Shown: in pieces, positions 1-8,383 of the stretch
How positions within the stretch are numbered: position 1 is the stretch's first letter
How the letters are laid out: each line of letters opens with the position of its first letter
Assembly: GCA_038137215.1 (NCBI GenBank)
Contig: JAYQBG010000012.1
Coordinates: forward strand, 13,884 to 77,883
DNA from: JABJAG01 sp038137215
GTDB lineage: Bacteria > Pseudomonadota > Alphaproteobacteria > UBA6615
Length of the DNA: 64,000 bases
Direction of reading: 5' to 3'
Notes under the pieces: model-generated
Told to the model about the DNA's origin: nothing
Databases searched by the model: none
Seen by the model: the letters and a program-made list of their open reading frames with translations, nothing else
Program-made: the position numbers and the translations under genes

Positions 1-1
1 G

Positions 2-1048
2 GGTAAGACGACAACACCGGAGATGGGCTGGAAGGGCGTGACCGACAGCCCCTTGACCGGGATCACGCGCAACCCCTGGAATCCCGAGCGCACCCCGGGC
101 GGGTCGTCGGGCGGGGCCTCCGCGGCCACGGCGGCTTTCATGGGTCCGTTGCATCAGGCATCCGACGCGGCGGGTTCCATTCGCATTCCGGCTGCCTTTG
201 CCGGCGTGTTTGGCCACAAACCCACCTTCGGGCTGGTGCCGAACTATCCCCTGCCCCCACATATCGGCAGTCTTGCCAATATGGGGCCGATGACGCGTAC
301 CGTGACTGATGCCGCAACCATGCTGAACGTGCTGGCACAGCCGGATTTCCGCGATTTCATGGCCGCGCCGGCCGTCGCCCAGGACGAGAACTACCTGAAC
401 GCGCTTGAAGCCGGGATCGACGGCGTGCGCATCGCCTACAGCCCCACGCTCGGCGAGAACGGCTGGGCCGATGACGATGTGGCGCGTGCCGTGAAAGCCG
501 CCGCCGATGTACTGGCCGATCTGGGGGCCATCGTCGAGGAGGTGGATCCGGATATTCCGGCACCCCGCCCGATCATCGATGCGATCTGGACCACGGCCGA
601 TGCCTGGATCGTCGATCAGATGCCGCCCGAAAAGCGCGAACTGATGGATCCGGGCCTGCTGGCCATTGCCGAAGAGGGCCGCAAGGTGGGCGTGACCGAG
701 CTGGTAAACGCCCATGCCGGTCGCGTCGAACTCGGCAACGCCATGGCCCGCTTCCACGAGATCTATGACCTGCTGCTCACCCCGCAAATGCCCCTTGAGG
801 CCTTTGAAACAGGGCACGATGTGCCCGACGGTCGGGACATGTCATCCTGGGTGGACTGGTCCCCCTTCACCTATCCGTTCAACCTGACCATGCAGCCCGC
901 CTGCTCGGTGCCCTGCGGATTGGGCAACGCGCGCATGCCGGTGGCCTTTCAACTGGTCGGCCGCCATTGGCAGGATGCACTGGTCCTGCGCACCGCCCGG
1001 GCCTACGAAAAGGCAAAACCCTTCGCCGCCGCGCCGGGGTACGTATAA
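2..1048 (+). CDS. Amidase signature family protein (5' end outside window)
   Basis: C-terminal three quarters or so of an amidase-signature hydrolase (amide to acid plus ammonia). The frame is open from base 2 and already reads GKTTTPEMGWKGVTDSP, the conserved block before the glycine/serine-rich signature, so the true start lies upstream. The signature reads TPGGSSGG followed by SDAAGSIRIPA, which carries the cis-Ser and nucleophilic Ser of the Ser-Ser-Lys triad; the Lys must lie in the missing part. The C-terminus (FNLTMQPACSVPCG, then QLVGRHWQDALVLRTARAYE) is typical. A second, unlinked family member lies convergently at 1127-2563. Substrate cannot be inferred; indole-acetamide or aryl amide hydrolases are possible. 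Family assignment is secure. Confidence 0.9.
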   Translation, partial: GKTTTPEMGWKGVTDSPLTGITRNPWNPERTPGGSSGGASAATAAFMGPLHQASDAAGSIRIPAAFAGVFGHKPTFGLVPNYPLPPHIGSLANMGPMTRTVTDAATMLNVLAQPDFRDFMAAPAVAQDENYLNALEAGIDGVRIAYSPTLGENGWADDDVARAVKAAADVLADLGAIVEEVDPDIPAPRPIIDAIWTTADAWIVDQMPPEKRELMDPGLLAIAEEGRKVGVTELVNAHAGRVELGNAMARFHEIYDLLLTPQMPLEAFETGHDVPDGRDMSSWVDWSPFTYPFNLTMQPACSVPCGLGNARMPVAFQLVGRHWQDALVLRTARAYEKAKPFAAAPGYV

Positions 1049-1073
1049 AGACGAGACTAAGTTGCTTCCAAAA

Positions 1074-1112
1074 CCGTCATTGCGAGGCGCGCAGCAACGA
1101 AGCAATCCAGGG
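1074..1112. repeat. Interspersed palindromic repeat, CATTGCGAGG/GCAATCCAG type
   Basis: The sequence cgtcattgcgaggcgcgcag followed by aacgaagcaatccag is one copy of a short element that recurs, whole or in halves and in both orientations, at about 13.1, 16.5, 21.6, 26.1, 26.4, 31.4 and 40.5 kb. It sits between two convergent amidase genes, the usual intergenic location of such elements. Confidence 0.75.
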
Positions 1113-1126
1113 CCGACACGCACGCC

Positions 1127-2563
1127 TCAAACCTGCGGCAAGCCCTCCGGGCGGCGGTCGCGCCAGGGCATGGCCTGCTCCAGTTGGGCCGACAGGCGGA
1201 ACAGCGTGGCCTCATCGGCATAACGCCCGACCGCCTGTACCGAAACCGGGAAGCCCTGATCGGTGGTGCCCACCGGCAAACTGATCGCCGGCGCGCCGGT
1301 CAGGTTGAACCAGACCGTGAAGGGCGAGAACGCGGCCACCCGATCCCAGTATTCATCGGCATCGTCCATCATCATGTCGAGCCAGCCTAGCCGGGGCGGC
1401 ATGTGCCCGAGGCCCGGCGTCAGCAGCACGTCATACTGTTCGTGGAAGGCGGCCATCCGTCGACCCGCTGTGTGCATGCGGCCCTGGGCAAGAAACACGT
1501 CATAGCCGGTGACGGACTCTCCCTTTTCCGCCGTCGCGGCGACTACCTTTTCGATTTCGCCCTCGACCGGCAAACGCCCCTTTGTCGGATGGAGCCGGAT
1601 CGTCTGGGCCGCGTTGGACGCCATGAGCGTCCGGAAGACCTCCTGCATCTCGTCATTGTCCAGCGGCGGATCGGCCTCCTCGACGTGGTGACCGAGTTCC
1701 GAGAGCACCTGCACGGTTTCCGTAAGCACCCGGGCATGCTCGCCATCGGTTTTGGCGCCCGTGTTCCCGCCCGAGGAGACAGCAATGCGCAGAACGCCCG
1801 GTTCGGTCTGCGCTTCGGAGAGAAACGCGCGCGCGGGCGGCGGTGCAAAATACGGGTCCCCCGGTGCCGGACCGGCGGTCGCATCGAGAATGGCCGCGTG
1901 ATCGCGCACGGTGATCGAGACCGTGTGTTCCGCCACGATCCCGCCCATGCGCTCACCCAGACCCGGCGCAAAACTGTTGCGGCCCCGGGTCGGCTTCAGT
2001 CCGACCAGCCCGCAGCAGGAGGCGGGCACGCGGATTGAGCCGAACCCGTCGCTGGCATGCGCGGCAGGCAGAATACGCGCGGCGACGGCGGACGCGGCCC
2101 CGCCGGACGAGCCACCGGGCGTGACATCATCATCCCAGGGGTTTTTCGTCGGGCCGTAGAATTGCGGTTCGCAGGTGATCGACATACCGAACTCGCAGGT
2201 GTTGGTCTTGCCGAAGATCGACATTCCGGCGGCTTTCAGGCGCACCACCGTTTCGCTGTCGGCATCGGGCACCACATCTTCCATGAACTTGCTGCCGCCG
2301 GTGGTCGGCGTTCCGGCAATCGCAGCCCCCAGATCCTTGATCAGATAGGGTACACCGGCGAGCGGACCGGACGGCAGGTCACGTACCGCCATCTCCCGCC
2401 CGTGATCATAGAGTTCCTGCACCACCGCGTTCAGCGCCGGATTGCGGGCGTCACAGCGGGCAATGGCGGCTTCGAGAACTTCCTCCGCGGTGACCTCACC
2501 GTTTCGAATCAATTCCGCCAGGCCAATCGCATCATAGTTCTCGTATTCCTTGAAATCGGGCAT
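1127..2563 (-). CDS. Amidase signature family protein
   Basis: A complete 478-residue amidase of the Ser-cisSer-Lys class. The start is placed at the ATG giving MPDFKEYENYDAIGLAEL, because the longer open frame upstream runs into the divergent transporter gene and has low-complexity shadow composition. Visible parts are the catalytic Lys block (PYLIKDLGAAIAGTPTTGGS), then TPGGSSGGAASAVAA and SDGFGSIRVPASCCGLVG with the two signature serines, and the C-terminal FNLTGAPAISLPVG block. Length matches the family (450-500). It resembles aspartyl/glutamyl-tRNA amidotransferase A subunits, but no gatB or gatC lies alongside, so a stand-alone amidase is more likely. Substrate unknown. Confidence 0.9.
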   Translation of the reverse strand: MPDFKEYENYDAIGLAELIRNGEVTAEEVLEAAIARCDARNPALNAVVQELYDHGREMAVRDLPSGPLAGVPYLIKDLGAAIAGTPTTGGSKFMEDVVPDADSETVVRLKAAGMSIFGKTNTCEFGMSITCEPQFYGPTKNPWDDDVTPGGSSGGAASAVAARILPAAHASDGFGSIRVPASCCGLVGLKPTRGRNSFAPGLGERMGGIVAEHTVSITVRDHAAILDATAGPAPGDPYFAPPPARAFLSEAQTEPGVLRIAVSSGGNTGAKTDGEHARVLTETVQVLSELGHHVEEADPPLDNDEMQEVFRTLMASNAAQTIRLHPTKGRLPVEGEIEKVVAATAEKGESVTGYDVFLAQGRMHTAGRRMAAFHEQYDVLLTPGLGHMPPRLGWLDMMMDDADEYWDRVAAFSPFTVWFNLTGAPAISLPVGTTDQGFPVSVQAVGRYADEATLFRLSAQLEQAMPWRDRRPEGLPQV

Positions 2564-2644
2564 GTCCGTCCCCCGGTTGAAAGCCGCGCGTCGATCCCCC
2601 ACTCTCGCGCATCGCGAAACAACGGTCCACTCATCGGCTACACT

Positions 2645-3568
2645 ATGTCTCGCTCGAAGATCCTCATCGGCACCGCTCTGACCTGCGCGGCCGGCATCGC
2701 GTTCGCAGGCAACTCGACAGCGGCCAAGCTTGCCTATGAAGGCGGCACGAACCCCCTGACCTACCTGACCCTGCGCGCAGCGCTCGCAGCCCTGCTTGTG
2801 CTCGCCATCATCGTGCTGACCCGGCGCAGCCTGCGTATGCCCCCGCGCCGCCGACTGGCCGCACTGGGGCTCGGAGGGCTGGCGGCCTTCTATTCCTTCG
2901 GCCTGCTCTCGGCCATCGAGTTCATTCCCGTCGCCCTCGCGGTGCTGATTTTCTACACCTTCCCGCTGTTCACCAGTGCCTTCACCTGGTTGAGCGGGCG
3001 GGGAAAACCCAATGCCATCTCGATCAGTGCCCTGATCGTTGCGTTTGCGGGACTGGCGATTGCACTCGATGTGGGGGGCGAACAGTTGAACTTCGAGGGT
3101 GTCGCGCTTGCCTTCATGGCCGCGCTGGGCCTGACGGCGGTGGTCATCCTGAATAGTCGCATGGTCGGCGCGAGCGACCCCAACCCCGTGACATTCCACA
3201 TGATGCTTTCTGCCGCTGTCATCGGGCTGGTCTGCACCGTGCTGTTCAGCGAGATCGCCCTGCCGGACACCAGCAAGGGCTGGTTCCATCTGGGTGTCGG
3301 CACCACGCTGTTTGCATGCGCCATCGTAACGATCTTCTTTGCACTCTCGCTGGTCGGAACCGTGGCCACATCGCTCACCATGAACATCGAACCCGTGGCG
3401 AGCCTAATTTTCGGGGTGCTGATACTCGGCCAGGTTCTCACGGGTTGGCAGATCGCCGGCGCGGCGCTGGTCATTGCCGCGGTTTTGTCGGTACGCTTGG
3501 CCGATCTTCGAAAATCCGACGCTCCCTCCGATCCATCGCGTGACACATCCCAAGAGGCCCGCCCATGA
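2645..3568 (+). CDS. EamA/DMT-family transporter
   Basis: A 307-residue inner-membrane protein with about ten hydrophobic helices in two EamA repeats, the drug/metabolite transporter fold. The ATG start (MSRSKILIGTALTCAAGIAF) is 81 bp from the divergent amidase start; the in-frame extension upstream is antisense to that amidase and is discarded. The first repeat includes GNSTAAKLAYEGGTNPLTYLTLR and the second ends near GQVLTGWQIAGAALVIAAVL, both typical. Its stop overlaps the next gene by four bases (ATGA), suggesting co-transcription with the CinA-like gene. Such proteins export amino acids or metabolites; the substrate is not readable. Confidence 0.88.
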   Translation: MSRSKILIGTALTCAAGIAFAGNSTAAKLAYEGGTNPLTYLTLRAALAALLVLAIIVLTRRSLRMPPRRRLAALGLGGLAAFYSFGLLSAIEFIPVALAVLIFYTFPLFTSAFTWLSGRGKPNAISISALIVAFAGLAIALDVGGEQLNFEGVALAFMAALGLTAVVILNSRMVGASDPNPVTFHMMLSAAVIGLVCTVLFSEIALPDTSKGWFHLGVGTTLFACAIVTIFFALSLVGTVATSLTMNIEPVASLIFGVLILGQVLTGWQIAGAALVIAAVLSVRLADLRKSDAPSDPSRDTSQEARP

Positions 3569-4053
3569 CATCCCTGACCGAACACACCGAGGCCATCGCC
3601 AATATCCTGAAAGCACGCGGGGAAACCGTGGCCGTGGCCGAAACTTCGGCAGGCGGGCTGGTTTCTGCCCAGCTTCTCGCCGTCGGCGGGGCCTCGGCCT
3701 ATTTCGTGGGCGGCGGGGTGCTGTACACCGGGGATGCCCGTGAGGCGCTGGCCGGGATCACCGATGCGGACATGGCCGGCATGCGTTCAAGCAGCGAACC
3801 CTTTGCCGAACTTCTGGCAAAAACCCTGCGGGAGAAGCTCGGCACAACCTGGGGCGTGGCTGAAACCGGCGCAGCCGGCCCCACCGGCAACCGCTACGGA
3901 GATGACGCGGGGCACACTTGCGTCGCCGTTTCCGGGCCGGTTTCCATGGTCAAAACCCTCGAGACCGGACATAACGACCGGGGCGAAAACATGTGGCGTT
4001 TTGCAACCGAGGCGCTGCATCTGTTCAAGGCCTGCCTTGACAAGCAATCCTGA
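3565..4053 (+). CDS. CinA C-terminal domain protein (PncC-like amidohydrolase family)
   Basis: A 162-residue stand-alone CinA C-terminal domain. Related PncC enzymes deamidate nicotinamide mononucleotide. The family block AVAETSAGGLVSAQLL and the later GVAETGAAGPTGNRYGD are visible. The first block has TSAGG where canonical PncC has SCTGG, so this belongs to a divergent subgroup and the activity is uncertain. The start overlaps the upstream transporter stop (ATGA), indicating translational coupling. A gene for the N-terminal, molybdopterin-binding type of CinA domain lies separately at 5537-6319, so the two halves of classical CinA are encoded apart, as is common in this class. Confidence 0.8.
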   Translation: MTSLTEHTEAIANILKARGETVAVAETSAGGLVSAQLLAVGGASAYFVGGGVLYTGDAREALAGITDADMAGMRSSSEPFAELLAKTLREKLGTTWGVAETGAAGPTGNRYGDDAGHTCVAVSGPVSMVKTLETGHNDRGENMWRFATEALHLFKACLDKQS

Positions 4054-4090
4054 TCGGTGTGGAACCGCTTCCGCCGAACAAGATCATGCA

Positions 4091-5074
4091 CTAAAGGCCG
4101 AACACCCGGGCTGCGTTGCCGCCAAGAATGGCTGCGGCTTCGTCTGCCGGGCGCGCATCGACCAGTTCGAACAGCTTGGAAACATCGGCGGGCATTGGCA
4201 GATCGGTCCCGAACATGACCTTTTCCGGCCCGGCGATATCGATCACCAGCTGCAGTGCGGCCGGGTCATAGACGATCGCATCGTAGTAGATGTGGCTGAA
4301 ATACTCGCTCGGCATTTTGGGAATGTCGAACTTGGCGAGCGTCTCGACCCCGAAGAACATGTCCACACGCCCGCTGACGAAGGGCAGATAGCCCCCGCCA
4401 TGGCTGGCGATGATCTTCACCCTGGAGAACCGCTCGAAGAAACCGTCGATCGCCATCCGTGCCAGCGCGATAGTGGTGTCATACATGAAGCCCGCACCCG
4501 GCATCAGAATGCGCTCGTAGCCGAAATTCACATCCTTGGCGCCCAGCGGGGCCGTGGGATGCACCAGCACCGGGAAGCCGCGCTTGTCCAGCACCTCCCA
4601 GACTGGCGCGAACAGCGGATCTATCAGATGGCGCGTGCCGATATGGGCGACGCACATGACGCCGACCGCGCCCAGTTCGATGCAGCGCTCCAGCTCGGCA
4701 ATCGCGGCGTCGGGGTGTTCCCAAGGCAGGGAGGCGAACCAGCGGATCCGGTCGGGATGGGCCGCCTGCCCGGCCGCCATTTCATCGTTCGCCAGGCGCG
4801 CCGTGGCGATGCTGATTTCTTCATCGCCGAAATGCACATTCGGCGAGGTCAGCGAGACGATGGAGATGTCGATGGCCTCACGGTCCATCATCTCAACGCG
4901 CTTGCCGTAGTCGAAGGCCTCGACCTCCAGCGCACAGGCGGGCGTACCGTATTCGACGAGATACTCGCGGCTGTCGGCCTCATCGGCGATGCCATAGGCC
5001 GGCGCGCCGTGCTGCTTGATCATGTCGAGCCAGCCATAGCCGAACATGTGGGTGTGAATGTCGATGGTCGCCAT
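4091..5074 (-). CDS. Amidohydrolase family protein (ACMSD-like, amidohydrolase 2)
   Basis: A 327-residue TIM-barrel metal-dependent hydrolase or decarboxylase. The N-terminus MATIDIHTHMFGYGW carries the HxH metal ligands. Later motifs are LVHPTAPLG (ligand His), IIASHGGGYLPFVSGRVDMF and FGTDLPMPADV (ligand Asp), the pattern of aminocarboxymuconate-semialdehyde decarboxylase relatives. Length is normal. It is transcribed convergently to the EamA-CinA pair. Members act on small aromatic or unsaturated carboxylates; this window does not reveal the substrate. Confidence 0.85.
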   Translation of the reverse strand: MATIDIHTHMFGYGWLDMIKQHGAPAYGIADEADSREYLVEYGTPACALEVEAFDYGKRVEMMDREAIDISIVSLTSPNVHFGDEEISIATARLANDEMAAGQAAHPDRIRWFASLPWEHPDAAIAELERCIELGAVGVMCVAHIGTRHLIDPLFAPVWEVLDKRGFPVLVHPTAPLGAKDVNFGYERILMPGAGFMYDTTIALARMAIDGFFERFSRVKIIASHGGGYLPFVSGRVDMFFGVETLAKFDIPKMPSEYFSHIYYDAIVYDPAALQLVIDIAGPEKVMFGTDLPMPADVSKLFELVDARPADEAAAILGGNAARVFGL

Positions 5075-5194
5075 GATCGGGCCCTCCGCAAAACCGTGTT
5101 GTTGAACCTGTTATGAGCGAAGCCGCGCGCGCCTGCATTCCGGCGGCCCACAGGGGGGATCAGCGAGCAGCCCAGAGAGCGGATCAGAACAAGC

Positions 5195-5279
5195 TGGTGC
5201 GGGCGGCCGGACTTGAACCGGCAAGGCCGAAGCCGAGGGATTTTAAGTCCCTTGTGTTTACCAATTTCACCACGCCCGC
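5195..5279 (-). tRNA. tRNA-Leu (anticodon UAA)
   Basis: Read on the minus strand the gene begins GCGGGCG and ends CGCCCGC-A-CCA, a perfect 7-bp acceptor stem with encoded CCA. The anticodon stem GGGA/TCCC encloses CTTAAAA, giving anticodon TAA. The T arm carries the TTCAAGT loop, and a long variable arm makes this a class II tRNA of 85 nt, as expected for leucine. Confidence 0.96.
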
Positions 5280-5356
5280 ATCGCGTGGACTGCAACTGAT
5301 ATACTTGTAGCGGAGGACTCGACACGCCGACAAACGACAAAGCACACAGGTTTTCC

Positions 5357-5530
5357 ATGGACGGATTTGATATCGCGAGGCTGATCGCCCTGATCGGCGC
5401 CTTTATTCTGGTGGCACCGGCCCTGTTCTACATCCTGCGCGACCGGCACGCGGCCATGCGCAACGCCGTCATCTGGTTCGCGATTATCGGCGGCCTGCTG
5501 CTGATCTGGACGGCGATCTTCCAGGGCTAA
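5357..5530 (+). CDS. Small membrane protein, 57 residues
   Basis: A short ORF beginning MDGFDIARLIALIGAFILVA and ending LLIWTAIFQG. It holds two hydrophobic segments (about residues 8-27 and 37-54) separated by a basic turn (LRDRHAAMRN), so it should be a two-helix inner-membrane hairpin. It lies between the tRNA-Leu gene and a convergent CDS whose stop is only 6 bp past its own. Small proteins of this layout often precede an aspartyl-protease gene in alphaproteobacteria, but no such gene is here. The ORF is credible from its hydrophobic periodicity; function unknown. Confidence 0.6.
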   Translation: MDGFDIARLIALIGAFILVAPALFYILRDRHAAMRNAVIWFAIIGGLLLIWTAIFQG

Positions 5531-5536
5531 CCCGGG

Positions 5537-6319
5537 TCAGTCGTCCGTCTTGGGGACCTCGACCCCGCCATCGACAGGCTCACCGCCCAGATTGCGGATC
5601 AGGTCGCGTAATCGGTCGGCCGCTTCGTGGAGACGTTCGATTTCCGGCCCGCGGAAGACGAGATTGCTGCCCGGCTTGCCATCGAAGAAAAACGGATAAC
5701 TGCCGACATCGATATCGGGATAGGCATCCTGCAACAGGCCGAGTTCCATGGCAATCGTACCTTCCGGAACAAAGCTGCCGACGGTGACGGATTCGAGGGT
5801 CACCCCGCGCTTGAGGTGCGGCTTGGCCGCCTCGAACATGGCCTGCATGATCCGCGGAATGCCCGCCATGACAAAGACGTTCTCGACCTTGAAGCCGGGC
5901 GCACCGCTGACGGGGTTTTCGATCAGCTCGGCATGTTCGGGCGTTTCGGCCATCTTCAGGCGGGCCTCGGTCACCTCGACCCCCATCTGGGCAATCCGTT
6001 CGCGCAGCAGTTTTTCGGCGACCGGGTGACGGATCAGCTTCTGACCGAAGGCCTTGGCGACACAGGCCGAGGTGATGTCGTCATGGGTCGGTCCGATCCC
6101 GCCGGTGGTGAAGACGTAGTCGTATTTGGCGCGGCAGGCATCCAGCGCCTCGATGATCTCGTCCTCGATATCGGCGACCACGCGGGCCTCGCGCATCTGG
6201 ATGCCGAGCTTGTTCAGCTCTGCGCCGAGAAAAGACAGGTTGGCATCTTTCGTGCGACCCGACAGAATTTCGTTGCCGATCACGAGAACGGCGGCCGTGA
6301 CTCGCTGGTTATCAGTCAT
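5537..6319 (-). CDS. Molybdopterin-binding domain protein (CinA N-terminal/MoaB-like)
   Basis: A 260-residue protein of the MoaB/MogA-like molybdopterin-binding fold (COG1058 type). Motifs are AAVLVIGNEILSGRTKDAN at the N-terminus, YDYVFTTGGIGPTHDDITS (the GGxGPTxDD substrate-binding loop) and NPVSGAPGFKVENVFVMAG. It lacks the CinA C-terminal amidohydrolase domain, which is encoded separately at 3565-4053. Family proteins of this kind have been linked to ADP-ribose or FAD pyrophosphatase activity, but the physiological role of the stand-alone form is unclear. Convergent with the small membrane ORF and probably co-transcribed with the lipoprotein gene downstream of it only if a promoter is absent in the short gap. 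Confidence 0.85.
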   Translation of the reverse strand: MTDNQRVTAAVLVIGNEILSGRTKDANLSFLGAELNKLGIQMREARVVADIEDEIIEALDACRAKYDYVFTTGGIGPTHDDITSACVAKAFGQKLIRHPVAEKLLRERIAQMGVEVTEARLKMAETPEHAELIENPVSGAPGFKVENVFVMAGIPRIMQAMFEAAKPHLKRGVTLESVTVGSFVPEGTIAMELGLLQDAYPDIDVGSYPFFFDGKPGSNLVFRGPEIERLHEAADRLRDLIRNLGGEPVDGGVEVPKTDD

Positions 6320-6348
6320 CGCGTTTTGCTTTCGACAAGGTGGGGATG

Positions 6349-6666
6349 TCAGGTCTTCGGGTGAGTATAGCCGAGCCCGCGCATACAGCGCGCGAACAGC
6401 CGGTCGTAATTGCGTGCTGCCTTAAAGTCGCGAGTGCTTTCGACCACGGCACGGGTGTCTGACCGTCCACCGCGATCGGCCGAGCGGATATCCTGGGTCA
6501 CATTTTCGCTGCGCGCGGTCGCCCGCTCCACCGAGCGCCGGCAGGCTGTCTGATCGGCGCGGACCTCATCCTCGCTCGCGCCTTCCTTGACCCAGGCTGC
6601 ACCGGTCCCGGCACACGCGGCCAATGCAAAGAGAAAAAGCACAGGAATGATGGACTTCAGCGTCAT
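6349..6666 (-). CDS. Small predicted lipoprotein
   Basis: A 105-residue exported protein. The chosen ATG gives MTLKSIIPVLFLFALAACAG, a type II signal peptide with lipobox L-A-A-C, so Cys18 should be lipidated; an upstream ATG in the same frame would bury the signal and is rejected. The mature part is charged, contains CRRSVERATARSENVTQDI, and ends in a short block YDRLFARCMRGLGYTHPKT that recalls small alphaproteobacterial lipoproteins with a C-terminal CM..LGY motif. No enzyme domain is visible. Function unknown, probably envelope-associated. Confidence 0.75.
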   Translation of the reverse strand: MTLKSIIPVLFLFALAACAGTGAAWVKEGASEDEVRADQTACRRSVERATARSENVTQDIRSADRGGRSDTRAVVESTRDFKAARNYDRLFARCMRGLGYTHPKT

Positions 6667-6797
6667 GTCAGCGCCACCCTTGAGGTCATGTCTTCGCAGT
6701 ATCACGCAGCGCGCGGACAGTCAAAACACGCCCCTGCCGCGCCGATATTTGACGGGCGGTTGATCGCACTTACTCACGAACCTAGTTTGGCCGGATC

Positions 6798-7517
6798 ATG
6801 GAATTTCCCGACCCACTGATCCCCGGACGACTGGTCCGCCGCTACAAGCGTTTTCTCTCCGATATCGTCATCACGGAGGCGGACGGCACAGAGCGTGAAA
6901 TCACGGCCCACTGCCCCAATCCCGGCGCCATGCTCGGCCTGTCCGAACCCGGCTCCGAGGTCTGGGTTTCCCCCGCCCGCAACCCGAACCGGAAGCTGAA
7001 ATTCACCTGGGAGCTGATCCGGGTCGGCGACCATATGGTCGGGATCAACACCGGCCATCCCAACACCCTGGTTAGCGAGGCGATCAAAGCCGGTGCCATC
7101 GCCGAACTCACCGGCTATGACAGCGCGCGCCGCGAAGTGCGATACGGCGAGAACTCACGGATCGACATTTTCCTGGAATCCGACGGGCGGCCGCCCTGCT
7201 ATGTCGAGATCAAGAACGTGCATCTGCGCCGTGACCCGGACCAGGGCCTGGCCGAGTTTCCCGACAGTGTCACTGCCCGAGGGGCCAAGCATCTGCGCGA
7301 GTTGGGCAATGCCGTTTCCGGCGGCGCGCGGGCGGTGATGCTCTATGTCGTGCAACGCAATGATTGCGACCGGTTCGCGCTGGCCGGTGACATTGATCCG
7401 GCCTATGCCGCCGAATTCCGCGAGGCCCGGCGTCTGGGGGTTGAGGCAATCTGCTATGCATGCGAGGTTTCCGCCAATTCCATCCATATCGTGCGGCCCC
7501 TGCCGATCGACCTGTAG
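6798..7517 (+). CDS. sfsA: DNA/RNA nuclease SfsA (sugar fermentation stimulation protein)
   Basis: A 239-residue SfsA family protein. The N-terminus MEFPDPLIPGRLVRRYKRFL followed by HCPNPGAMLGL is the characteristic opening. The central block with HPNTLV, then SRIDIFLE and CYVEIKNVHLRRD, gives a PD-(D/E)XK-like metal site (D, then E-x-K), which underlies the proposed nucleotide-binding or nuclease activity. Length matches the family (about 235-240). It lies directly upstream of map, 28 bp apart, a common alphaproteobacterial arrangement. The physiological role remains poorly defined. Confidence 0.95.
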   Translation: MEFPDPLIPGRLVRRYKRFLSDIVITEADGTEREITAHCPNPGAMLGLSEPGSEVWVSPARNPNRKLKFTWELIRVGDHMVGINTGHPNTLVSEAIKAGAIAELTGYDSARREVRYGENSRIDIFLESDGRPPCYVEIKNVHLRRDPDQGLAEFPDSVTARGAKHLRELGNAVSGGARAVMLYVVQRNDCDRFALAGDIDPAYAAEFREARRLGVEAICYACEVSANSIHIVRPLPIDL

Positions 7518-7545
7518 CCTGCCCTTAGCCCGGATCACCGGAACC

Positions 7546-8364
7546 ATGACCGATACACAAACCATGTCGCCCGACCCCGAAGCACGGCATATCCGGATTC
7601 ACGGACCCGATGATTTCGAAGGCATGCGCTGGGCGGGCAAACTGGCCGCCGAAACCCTCGATCACATCACGCCCCTGGTGGTGCCGGGCGTGACGACCGA
7701 AGAGCTCGACAACGCCTGTCACGCGTTCATCCTGGATCATGGCGCCATCCCGGCCCCGCTGGGCTATCGCGGGTTTCCGAAATCCATCTGCACTTCGGTC
7801 AACCATGTGGTCTGTCACGGAATCCCCGGCGACAAGCGTCTGTCTAATGGCGATATCGTGAATATCGATGTGACGGTCATTCTCGATGGCTGGCACGGCG
7901 ATACCAGCCGCATGTTCCATGTAGGCGAGGTGAAGCGAAAGGCCGAGCGCCTGGTCGAGGTCACCTTCCACGCGCTCTGGAAAGGGATCGAAGTTGTCCG
8001 GCCCGGTGCGACGGTTGGCGATATCGGTCATGCCATCCAGGAATATGTGGAATCCGAGCGGTTCTCGGTGGTGCGTGATTTCTGCGGCCACGGGCTTGGC
8101 CAGGTGTTTCACGATGCCCCCTCGATCCTGCATTTCGGGGCACCGGGCAGCGGCGCGGAATTGCGCGAGGGCATGTTCTTCACCATCGAACCCATGGTCA
8201 ACGCGGGCCGGTTCGATGTGAAAATTCTCGGCGATGGCTGGACGGCGGTCACCAAGGACCGTTCCCTCTCGGCCCAGTTCGAGCACTCGATCGGCGTGAC
8301 GGCGGACGGCTACGAAGTCTTCACCCACTCGCCCAAAGGCTGGGACCGCCCGCCCTACACCTGA
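7546..8364 (+). CDS. map: Type I methionine aminopeptidase
   Basis: Removes the initiator methionine from nascent proteins in the cytosol. The 272-residue product starts MTDTQTMSPDPEARHIRIHG (a second in-frame ATG six codons later is possible). The metal ligands appear in order: NIDVTVILDGWHGDTSRMF (two Asp), FCGHGLGQVFHDAPSILHF (His), FTIEPMVNAG (Glu) and SAQFEHSIGV (Glu). HGIPGDKRL supplies the conserved substrate-side His. Length is typical. It sits between sfsA and the radC-type ORF on the same strand with short gaps, suggesting a single transcript. Confidence 0.97.
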   Translation: MTDTQTMSPDPEARHIRIHGPDDFEGMRWAGKLAAETLDHITPLVVPGVTTEELDNACHAFILDHGAIPAPLGYRGFPKSICTSVNHVVCHGIPGDKRLSNGDIVNIDVTVILDGWHGDTSRMFHVGEVKRKAERLVEVTFHALWKGIEVVRPGATVGDIGHAIQEYVESERFSVVRDFCGHGLGQVFHDAPSILHFGAPGSGAELREGMFFTIEPMVNAGRFDVKILGDGWTAVTKDRSLSAQFEHSIGVTADGYEVFTHSPKGWDRPPYT

Positions 8365-8383
8365 AGATCCAACCCACGATGCC

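Noticed and set aside
2564..3289. 242-codon N-terminal extension of the minus-strand amidase
   Set aside because: It is antisense to the EamA transporter and rich in Gln/Gly/Arg without family character. The amidase family starts at 2563.
5537..6319. CinA gene broken by a deletion
   Set aside because: The N-terminal-type protein has normal length and a complete domain; the C-terminal domain as a separate gene is common in alphaproteobacteria, so this is not a broken CinA.
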